Positions 1 through 5,769 of a stretch of DNA of 5,769 nt are shown piece after piece. Under the pieces are notes generated by a model. That model did not search any database. It was given only the letters and a program-made list of their open reading frames with translations, and was not told the DNA's origin. The stretch lies in the NCBI GenBank assembly GCA_036376775.1, contig DASUZP010000093.1, forward strand, positions 1 through 5,769. The letters are read 5' to 3'. Positions within the stretch are counted from its first letter, which is position 1. Every line of letters begins with the position of its first letter. Source of the DNA: VRUE01 sp036376775. Its GTDB lineage: Bacteria > Actinomycetota > Thermoleophilia > Solirubrobacterales > 70-9. Both the position numbers and the translations under genes were made by a program.

Positions 1-3000
1 AGACGATGCTCTGCGTCATCCCGGCCGCCGGCCCGTAGTCCTGGTACATCACGCCGGCGAAGACGCCCGTCTGGGTCTTCTTCAGAGAGGCGGGCTCGAT
101 CCCGGCGTCCTCGAGCGCTTCCCAGCAGGACTCGAGCAGCAGCCGCTGCTGGGGGTCCATCGCGAGGGCCTCGCGCGGTGAGATGCCGAAGAACTCGGCA
201 TCGAACTCAGCCGCGTCGGCGACGAAGCCGCCCTCGCGGGCGTAGCTGGTGCCGGGATTGTCGGGATCGGGGTGGTAGAGCCGCTCCAGGTCCCAGCCGC
301 GGTCTGAGGGGAACTCCGAGATTCCGTCGCGGCCCGAGGCAACCAGCTGCCACAGGTCCTCGGGGGAAGCGATGCCGCCGGGGTAGCGGCAGGCCATGCC
401 GACGATCGCGATCGGCTCATCGCTCGCCTGAGCTCTGACGGCGGTTTTCCGGGCGCCGCTGCTGCTGCTCGCTTCGCTCAGCAGGTGTGCGGCCAGAGCG
501 GTCGCGGTCGGATAGTCGAAGACGACGGTCGGCGGCAGGCGCAGCCCGGCGACGGCATTCAGCCGGTTGCGCAGCTCGACCGAAGCCAGCGAGTCGAAGC
601 CAAGATCCTGGAAGGCCTTCTCCGGCTCCACATCCCGCGCGGAGGAGTGACCGAGGACGGCGGCGACCTCGCTGCGGACCAGGGTGAGGACGTGCTCGGC
701 ATGCTCCGCCTCGGGCAGCGAGGCGAGCTTTGTCGCGAGTGAGCCGGAGCCGGCGCTGCGCCGTTTGGACGTGCGGACGAGGCCACTGAGGATCGGCGGC
801 AGGGCACCCACCGAAGCCAGGGCGCGCAGGCCGGCGGGGTCGATCGGGATCGCCACGGTCTGCGGGCGATCGGCGCCCAACGCGGCGTCGAGAAAGGCCA
901 GGCCGCGCTCGTCCGAGAGCGTCTCGATGCCCCCGCGCCGCATCCGGGCGAGGTCGGCTTCGCTCAGGCCGGCGACCATCCCCCCCTCGCGCTGCCACGG
1001 GCCCCAGGCGATCGAGGTGGCCGCCAGGCCTTCTGCCCGGCGCTTCTGCGCCAGCGTGTCGAGGAAGACGTTGGCGGCCGCGTAGTTGCCCTGTCCCGGT
1101 CCGCCGAGGACGCCCGCCGCCGACGAGAAGAGGACGAAGGCGGAGAGATCCAGGTCCGCGGTCAGCTCGTGCAGGCTCCAGGCAGCATCGACCTTGGGGG
1201 CAAAGACCTGCTCGATCTGCGCGGCGGCAAGCGTCTCGACGGTGGCGTCGGCGAGAGCACCGGCGCAATGGATCACCGCGCCCAGCGGGTGCTCCGCGGG
1301 GATCGAGCGGAGGAGCTTCTGCAGCGCTTTGCGGTCGGATACATCGCAGGCGGCGATCGTCGCCTCGGCGCCGAGCGCTTCGAGCGCGGCTTGGAGCTCC
1401 TCTGCCCCTTCTGCCTCGGGACCGCTGCGACTGACCAGGAGCAGGTGGCGGGCGCCGTGGTGCTCGGCCAGGTGACGAGCGGTGAGGGCCCCGAGGCCGC
1501 CGGTCGCACCGGTGATCAGCACGGTGCGCTCGGGGTCGATCCCGCTGGGAAGCGTGAGCACGAGCTTGCCGACGTTGTTGCCCTCGCGCAGGTGGCGGAG
1601 GGCCCGCGGGGCATGGCGCATGTCCCAGGCTTCGATCGGCGAGTGACGAAGTTCATCCGCCTCGATCAGCGCGGCGATCTCGGCGAGCATCTCCCCGGTG
1701 CGCCTGGGACCGGCTTCGGTCACATCGAAGGGCATGTAGGCGACACCGGGGCTGTCGATGCCCACGTCGTCGCGGTCGCGGATGTCCGTCTTGCCCATCT
1801 CGAGGAAGCGGCCGCCGTTTGGCAGGAGGGCCAGCGACGCGTCGACGAACTCGCCGGCGAGGGCGTTGAGGACCACGTCGACGCCCTCGCCATCGGTCAC
1901 CGCGAGGAACTTGTCCTTGAAGTCCAGGTCGCGGGAAGATGCGATGCGGTCCTCGTCCAGGCCGAGCCCGCGCAGGACATCCCACTTGGAGGGGCTGGCG
2001 GTCGCGAAGACCTCGGCGCCCACCTGCTGGGCGATCTGGATCGCCGCCATCCCGACGCCGCCGGCGCCGGCGTGGATCAGGACCCTCTCGCCCTTCTTGA
2101 GCTCGGCGAGGTCGAGCAGGCCGTAGTGGGCGGTGGCGAAGACGATCGGCATCGCCGCCGCCTGCTCGAAGGACCAGTCGTCGGGGACATGGGCGAGCAG
2201 GTCGCGCTCAGTCGAGGCGAGGGGGGCGAAGGCGTCGAGGATCAAGCCCATCGCCCGATCGCCCGGAGCCAGGTCGTGGACATCGGATCCGACCTCGACG
2301 ACCACGCCGGCGCCCTCGCCGCCGATCGACATCCGCCCCGGGTAGACGCCCAGGGCAACCAGGACGTCGCGGAAGTTGAGCCCGGCCGCGTGCATCTGGA
2401 TCCGCACCCCGGTCGGACCCAGGGGCTCCTGCGGGCTCGGGACGAGGGCGAGGCTCTCCAGGGTGCCGCGCTTCAGGGCGTCCAGGCGCCACGGTCCCGG
2501 CGGCGGAATCAGCGCGTCCTCCGTGTCCTTGACCGGCATTGCCCGCGGCGCCAGCGCCTCTCCCTCGCGCAGGGCGAGCTGGGGCTCCTCGGCACTCAGC
2601 GCAAGCGCGGCGAGAAGCGCGGCCTCCGATGCCTCAGTGCCATCGCTGTCGATCAGAGCGAAGCGGCCGGGGTGCTCGGACTGGGCCGAGCGGACGAGGC
2701 CCCAGATCGCGGCGGCGGCAGGGTCGGGGACCTCCTCGCCGGTCGCCATCGCGCCCTCGGTGATCAGCGCCAGCCGGGCGCCGGCCTTGGATTCGTCGGC
2801 AAGCCACTGTTGAATTGCCGCCAGGGTCTTCTCTGTCGCCCCCCGGGCTGCCTCGGCGGCTGGAAGCCCGTCCTCGATCTCACAACGCAAGGTCTCGACT
2901 TCATCCCGGGCATCGGCCGGCTCGGCCAGGGCTACCTCCGTCCACTCGATACCGAGCAGACCGTCCCGGCTCGCCGCCGCACTCCCTATCCGGGAGGGGT

Positions 3001-5769
3001 CGAGGACGCGCATCGCCAGCGCGGCGACAGTACCCACGGGAGCACCTGTGCCGTCGGCGATCTGTATAGCCACCGACTCCCCTTCGGGCCTGAGCCCCAC
3101 GCGCAGCTCCCTCGCTCCGCTTGCCCCTAAGGCGACACCGCTCCAGGAGAAGGGCAGCTTCAGTTCACTCGATCCCTCCGTCGCCGCAAGCGCAAGGCCG
3201 TGCAGGGTGGAGTCCAGGAGGGCCGGGTGGATACCGAAGCGCTCGGCCCCCTGTGCGATCTCCTCGGGCAGGGAGACCTCGGCGTAGATCTGCTCGCCGT
3301 CCTTCCAGGCGGCGCGGAGTCCCTGGAAGGCGGGACCGTACTCGAGGCCGTGCTCGGCCAGGACGTCATAGAGGTAACCGACCTCGATCGGCTCTGCCGC
3401 CGCGGGGGGCCAGATATCGAGCGGCTCGGTGGCGGGGACGGGCTCAGAGGAAAGGAGGCCCTCGGCATGACGGGTCCACACGGAAGCCTCGGAGAGCTCG
3501 TCCTCGCCGCTGCCCTCCGGGCGCGAATGGATCGCGATCCCACGCCGGCCGTCCTCGTCAGCGCCGGAGACCGATACCTGGATCGCCACCGCTCCGGCCT
3601 CGGTCAGGATCAGCGGAGCCTGCAGTGTGAGCTCCTCGACCGCCACTGCCCGGGTCTCCTCGGCTGCTCGCAGTGCCAGCTCCAAGAAGGCAGTGCCGGG
3701 GAGAAGGACGCTGCCGCCGACGACATGATCGCCGAGCCATGGATGGGTGGCCAGGGAAAGACGGCCGGAGAGGGTCAGCTCGTCCCCGTCCGGATCTTCG
3801 ATCGCCGCACCCAGCAGCGGGTGATCGGTGGCGGTAAGCCCGATCGCGCTCGCGTCTGCAGCCTCCGCGGCGGAAGCAAGCCAGTAGCGCTCGCGCTGGA
3901 AGGGATAGGTCGGCAGCGGCACCCGCCTGGCGCCGCTGCCGTTGAAGAAGACCCCCCACTCGACACCCGCTCCCGCCGCATGGGCGTTGCCGATCGCCGT
4001 AGCGATGGCTGCGGCCTCGCTGCGTCCCTCGCGCAGGGTCGGGAGGAAGGCGGCCTTGTCCTGCGCCTCGCCCAGGCACTCGCGCGCCATCGCGCAGAGG
4101 ACCGGGTCTGGTCCGAGCTCGAGGTAGGCGCTCGTGCCCTGTGCCTGCAGGGTTGCGATCGCGTCGGCGAAGCGCACCGGCTCGCGCACGTGGGCGACCC
4201 AGTAGGCGGGGTCGGTTGCCTGCTCGTCTGCGAGGACCTCGCCCGTGACGTCGGAGACGATCGGGGTCTTGGGCTGGTTGTAGGCGAGGGACTCGGCCAC
4301 CTCTGCGAACTCGGCCAGCATCGGCTCGATCAGCGGCGAGTGGAAGGCATGGGAGACGGCGAGGCGCTTGGTCTTTCGACCTTTGTCCTCCCACTGAGCG
4401 CGGATCGACTCCACCGCCTCCTCTGCGCCCGAGATGACAGTTGACGTGGGTCCGTTGATCGCGGCGATCGACAGCTCCGCCCCTTTGCCGGCGATCGACT
4501 CGGCGACCTCTTGCTCTGTGGCCTCGAGCGCCGCCATCGCCCCGCCCGCGGGAAGGGCTCCCATCAGGCGGCCCCTTGCCGCGACCAGCTTGGCCGCGTC
4601 GGGGAGGTCGAAGACGCCGGCTACGTGCGCTGCGGCGAGCTCGCCGATCGAGTGGCCGGCGAGCAGGTCGGGCTTGAGGCCTCGCTCGGCGAGCGCTCTA
4701 TAGAGAGCGACCTCGATCGCGAAGAGGGCGGGCTGGGCGTAGGTCGTGTCCTCGAGCTTTGCCGCCGCTTTTTTGCCCTTGGCGAAGACGATCTCTTTCA
4801 GCGGCGTATCCAGATGCGGATCGAGTTGCTCGCAGACGGCGTCGAAGGCTTTGGCGAAGACCTCGTCTGCCTCGTAGAGCTCCTTGCCCATGCCGAGCCG
4901 CTGGGAGCCCTGGCCGGTGAAGAGGTAGGCGAGCTTGCCGTCTTTTGCTCTGGCGCTGAGGACGTCGGGCGAGGGAGTGCCTTCGGCGAGGGCGGCGAGC
5001 GAGACCAGCAGCTCGTCGCGGTCCGAGCCGAGCACAACCGCTCTGTGCTCGAAAGCAGAGCGGGTGGCGAGGAGCGAGTAGGCGACATCGGTCGGGTCTA
5101 GGTCCGGGTTGTCGGTCAGGTGGGCTGCGAGGCGCTCTGCCGCTTCGACCAAGGCCGGTTCGGACTTGGCCGAGAGGGCCAATGGGATCGGGCCGGGGAG
5201 AGGCCGGGTTGCGGATGCCCCTCCCCCGTGCCCGTCTTTGCTCGACTCTGCGGTGCCCGCCTCGACCTCCGGCGCCTGCTCCAAGATCACGTGCGCGTTG
5301 GTGCCGCTGATGCCGAAGGAGGAGACGCCGGCGCGGCGCGGGCGCCCGTCGGTCTCCCACTCGACCGGCTCGCTGAGCAGCTCGATCTCCCCCGCCTCCC
5401 AATCGACTTTGGAGGAAGGAGCATCGACGTGCAGCGTCTTCGGCAATACGCCCGCGCGCATCGCCTCGGTCATCTTGATCACGCCGGCGACTCCCGCGGC
5501 GGCCTGGGTGTGGCCGATGTTGGACTTGATCGAGCCGAGGCGCAGCGGCTTGTCTCTGTCCTGGCCGTAGGTGGCGAGCAGGGCCCCGGCCTCGATCGGG
5601 TCGCCGAGGGTGGTGCCCGTTCCGTGGGCCTCGACCGCGTCGACGTCCTGCGGCGTGAGGCGCGCGTTCGCCAGCGCCTGGCGGATCACCCGCTCCTGCG
5701 AGGGTCCGTTCGGCGCGGTCAGCCCGTTCGAAGCGCCGTCCTGGTTGACGGCCGAGCCTTTGAGCAGGG
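1..5769 (-). CDS. Modular type I polyketide synthase, internal fragment (KS'-AT-DH-ER-KR-ACP-KS')
   Basis: This is an uninterrupted minus-strand frame of 1922 codons (5767 down to 2), open at both edges, so both protein termini lie outside the window. It carries, in order, the end of a ketosynthase, an acyltransferase, dehydratase, enoylreductase, ketoreductase and acyl carrier protein, then the start of a second ketosynthase. This is the canonical order of a fully reducing cis-AT module in a cytosolic assembly-line megasynthase. Catalytic motifs of all domains share the frame, which argues against any frameshift. Predicted chemistry: condensation of the upstream acyl chain with a malonyl unit, then ketoreduction, dehydration and enoyl reduction to a methylene pair. 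The next KS follows the ACP after only about 20 residues, so the protein has at least two modules. Strong G/C bias at third codon positions suggests an actinobacterial host. The final metabolite cannot be named from this fragment. Confidence 0.97.
2..418 (-). other. Ketosynthase (KS) domain of the next module, N-terminal part
   Basis: About 139 residues begin at EPIAIVGMACRYPGG (Glu codon 418-416), the canonical KS start. They continue through SPEDLWQLVASGRDGI, FPSDRGWDLERLYHPDPDNPG, REGGFV, FDAEFFGISPREALAMDPQQ and LLLESCWEALEDAGI, ending at TGVFAGVMYQDYG near the window edge. All are hallmarks of an extending type I KS. The active-site Cys and both His residues lie outside the window, so activity cannot be judged. 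This domain accepts the saturated chain made by the module described here. It does not overlap the part of the first KS that is visible, so the two cannot be compared. Confidence 0.95.
419..478 (-). other. Intermodular ACP-KS linker
   Basis: Twenty residues, including a run of four serines and then basic residues (SSSSGARKTAVR), connect the ACP to the next KS without a stop codon. This makes the next module part of the same polypeptide, so chain transfer here is intraprotein and needs no docking domains. The length is similar to linkers within other multimodular proteins. Confidence 0.85.
479..739 (-). other. Acyl carrier protein (ACP) domain
   Basis: The ACP tethers the growing chain through 4'-phosphopantetheine. 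About 87 residues run from LATKLASLPEAEHAEHVL to TALAAHLL. The attachment Ser is in DLGFDSLASVELRNRL (codon 592-590, residue 1726), matching the PP-binding consensus GxDS(L/I). LPPTVVFDYPT marks the third-helix region. The VRSEVAAVLGHSS segment is the usual first helix. A linker of about 33 residues rich in Arg, Ser and Gly (838-740) separates it from the KR. It is a normal single ACP, not a tandem. Confidence 0.95.
839..1525 (-). other. Ketoreductase (KR) domain, catalytic half, probable B-type
   Basis: This short-chain-dehydrogenase domain uses NADPH to reduce the beta-keto group. The Rossmann loop TGATGGLG begins at codon 1510-1508 within TVLITGATGGLG. Catalytic residues are Ser in LFSSAAG (codons 1126-1121), Tyr in GQGNYAAAN (codon 1084-1082, residue 1562) and the Asn four residues later. 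The conserved SIAWGPW closes the core near 1000. The stereochemical motif normally LDD in B-type KRs reads LAD (codons 1255-1247). The final Asp, regarded as the main B-type marker, is kept, and the A-type Trp is absent (VLGGPGQG instead). A D-configured hydroxyl is therefore predicted, which is the usual DH substrate. The chiral centre is lost on dehydration, so the consequence is mechanistic only. The C-terminal boundary is approximate. Confidence 0.93.
1547..2491 (-). other. Enoylreductase (ER) domain
   Basis: This is an NADPH-dependent medium-chain-reductase domain that reduces the enoyl-ACP to the saturated acyl chain. About 315 residues run from WRLDALKRGTLESL to NVGKLVLTLP. Motifs seen are AAGLNFRDVLVALGVYPG (Asn codon 2377-2375), GGEGAGVVVEVG, AAAMPIVFATAHYGL, the nucleotide loop HAGAGGVGMAAIQIA (His codon 2074-2072) and SPSKWDVLRGLGL with its Lys (codon 1987-1985), followed by IASSRDLDF. 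That Lys and the Asp of SRDLDF match residues proposed to help proton donation in studied PKS ERs. The Tyr in GVYPG (codon 2344-2342) is the position linked to alpha-methyl configuration. With a malonyl extender no methyl is expected, so this Tyr has no stereochemical consequence here. The domain appears intact and active. Confidence 0.94.
2492..2998 (-). other. Structural pseudo-ketoreductase subdomain (KRs) between DH and ER, short form
   Basis: About 169 residues without catalytic residues correspond to the N-terminal structural half of the split KR, which lies before the inserted ER. Recognisable landmarks are LLGIEWTEV (near 2950), QQWLADE (near 2800), IWGLVRSAQSEHPGRFALID (near 2700-2650) and PQLALREG (near 2570). 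The stretch between EWTEV and QQWLADE is only about 45 residues. From memory of canonical modules, the equivalent is longer and includes an extra strand-helix unit, so this half looks trimmed. Its role is scaffolding of the catalytic KR. The assignment rests on motif order rather than alignment. Confidence 0.8.
2999..3823 (-). other. Dehydratase (DH) domain
   Basis: The DH removes water from the beta-hydroxyacyl-ACP made by the KR to give the alpha,beta-enoyl thioester. About 275 residues form a double-hotdog domain. It starts at HPLLGA (codon 3823) and contains all the key motifs. The catalytic His lies in DHVVGGSVLLPG, matching HxxxGxxxxP (codon 3727-3725, residue 681). YGPAFQGL is near 3340. 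The catalytic Asp lies in HPALLDSTLHG, matching DxxxH (codon 3214-3212, residue 852). The conserved LPFSWSGV strand is near 3150. Nothing suggests inactivation. The position before the pseudo-KR, ER and KR is standard for a fully reducing module. Confidence 0.94.
3878..4024 (-). other. Post-AT linker
   Basis: About 49 residues after the AT end in the very conserved VPLPTYPFQRERYWL block (ending near 3878), which wraps back over the AT and KS in solved module structures. A short spacer of about 18 Ala-rich residues follows before the DH. The conserved block is diagnostic of cis-AT modular synthases and fixes the AT boundary. Confidence 0.88.
4025..4933 (-). other. Acyltransferase (AT) domain, predicted malonyl-CoA specific
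   Basis: The AT selects the extender unit and loads it on the ACP. About 303 residues run from AYLFTGQGSQRLGMG to FLPTLREG, the usual AT length. The nucleophile Ser is in GHSIGE (codon 4651-4649, residue 373), the substrate-carboxylate Arg region reads AARGRLMGALPAGGAM, and the catalytic His ends HAFH (codon 4342-4340, residue 476). HAFH at this position, with GHSIGE, is the accepted signature for malonyl-CoA. Methylmalonyl-specific ATs typically have YASH. The predicted product unit therefore has no alpha-methyl branch. The domain is notably lysine-rich, with GKKAAAK near 4770 and EDKGRKTKR near 4390, and uses AAA lysine codons more than the rest of the gene. Substrate choice is a motif prediction, not proof. 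Confidence 0.93.
4934..5278 (-). other. KS-AT linker (LAD) region
   Basis: About 115 residues join the KS to the AT. The first third is low in complexity and rich in Gly, Ala and Pro (around 5250-5190). It is followed by the conserved adaptor fold recognisable from LALSAKSEPAL, the DPTDVAYSLLATRSAF stretch and EHRAVVLG. In solved KS-AT structures this alpha/beta adaptor packs the AT against the KS. The length and motifs are ordinary for cis-AT modules. Confidence 0.85.
5279..5767 (-). other. Ketosynthase (KS) domain, C-terminal part
   Basis: The KS catalyses decarboxylative Claisen condensation between its Cys-bound acyl chain and the extender on the ACP. About 163 residues are visible, starting at LLKGSAVNQDG, a segment that follows the active-site Cys. 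That Cys lies beyond the window edge and cannot be checked. Both catalytic histidines are present: His in EAHGTGT (codon 5626-5624, residue 48 of the visible frame) and His in SNIGHTQAAAG (codon 5512-5510, residue 86), with the conserved Lys of SIKSN five residues before the second. The domain ends in the typical GVSSFGISGTNAHVILE block. It looks like an ordinary extending KS. A loading KSQ variant cannot be excluded without the Cys position, although a complete reducing module downstream makes an extension KS more likely. Confidence 0.95.

Noticed and set aside
419..480. Possible gene boundary or promoter between the ACP and the second KS
   Set aside because: The reading frame continues without a stop through the 20-residue linker, and no start codon with a ribosome binding site was seen in this frame before the KS motif.
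962..990. Run of seven C residues (seven G on the coding strand) after the KR WGPW motif, a possible frameshift or slippage site
   Set aside because: The frame reads correctly through it (WGPWQREGGMVAGLSE) and the ACP and KS motifs downstream stay in phase, so there is no sign of an indel.
417..1268. Minus-strand open frame of about 283 codons in another phase over the KR and ACP
   Set aside because: It is out of phase with the PKS frame, very rich in Arg and Ala, and has no domain signature. The ACP and KR motifs are read only in the PKS frame.
1169..3130. Plus-strand open frame of about 653 codons opposite the DH, ER and KR domains
   Set aside because: It is antisense to an intact PKS frame whose catalytic motifs are unmistakable. 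High G+C with strong third-position bias suppresses stops in the opposing frame. The predicted protein shows no recognisable domain, and no convincing ribosome binding site was seen.
3200..4444. Plus-strand open frame of about 414 codons opposite the AT and DH
   Set aside because: It is an antisense shadow of the same kind. Its composition, rich in Gly, Arg, Asp and Leu, mirrors the complement of the PKS codons, and it has no family motif.
1..5769. Possible direct repeat formed by two KS domains
   Set aside because: The visible part of the first KS is its C-terminal third and that of the second is its N-terminal third. They do not cover the same part of the domain, so no repeat lies within the window.

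Overview
The whole window lies inside one very large gene on the minus strand. The frame (codon first bases at 5767, 5764 ... 4) is open for 1922 codons, with no start or stop codon that ends it. It encodes part of a modular (assembly-line) type I polyketide synthase. Every catalytic motif checked falls in this one frame: KS His residues, AT Ser/His, DH His/Asp, ER and KR nucleotide-binding loops, KR Ser/Tyr and ACP Ser. The frame is therefore intact, and the apparent long plus-strand ORFs are antisense shadows.

Read in the direction of translation (high to low coordinates), the layout is: C-terminal third of a ketosynthase (5767-5279), KS-AT linker (5278-4934), acyltransferase (4933-4025), post-AT linker (4024-3878), dehydratase (3823-2999), a short structural pseudo-KR segment (2998-2492), enoylreductase (2491-1547), ketoreductase (1525-839), acyl carrier protein (739-479), a 20-residue linker, and the N-terminal third of the next ketosynthase (418-2). 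This is one almost complete, fully reducing extension module (KS-AT-DH-ER-KR-ACP), followed on the same polypeptide by at least one more module.

The domains act together. The KS condenses the incoming chain with an extender loaded by the AT. AT motifs predict malonyl-CoA. KR, DH and ER then reduce the beta-keto group in turn, so the predicted net product is an unbranched, fully saturated two-carbon unit. The ACP passes it to the next KS. No domain shows an obvious inactivating change. The final polyketide cannot be deduced from one module.

The high G+C content, strong preference for G/C at third codon positions and canonical cis-AT domain order point to an actinobacterium. Some sequence habits (lysine-rich AT, ESCWEALEDAGI in the KS, many CGATCG words) differ a little from typical Streptomyces modules and could fit a deeper actinobacterial lineage such as Thermoleophilia/Solirubrobacterales. 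That placement is inference only.

There is no intergenic DNA, promoter, terminator, RNA gene, mobile element or CRISPR array. I see no previously undescribed system. The points worth a second look are a shortened pseudo-KR, a variant LDD motif in the KR, a difference in lysine codon use between the KS/AT half and the reducing half, and a marked excess of the palindrome CGATCG.
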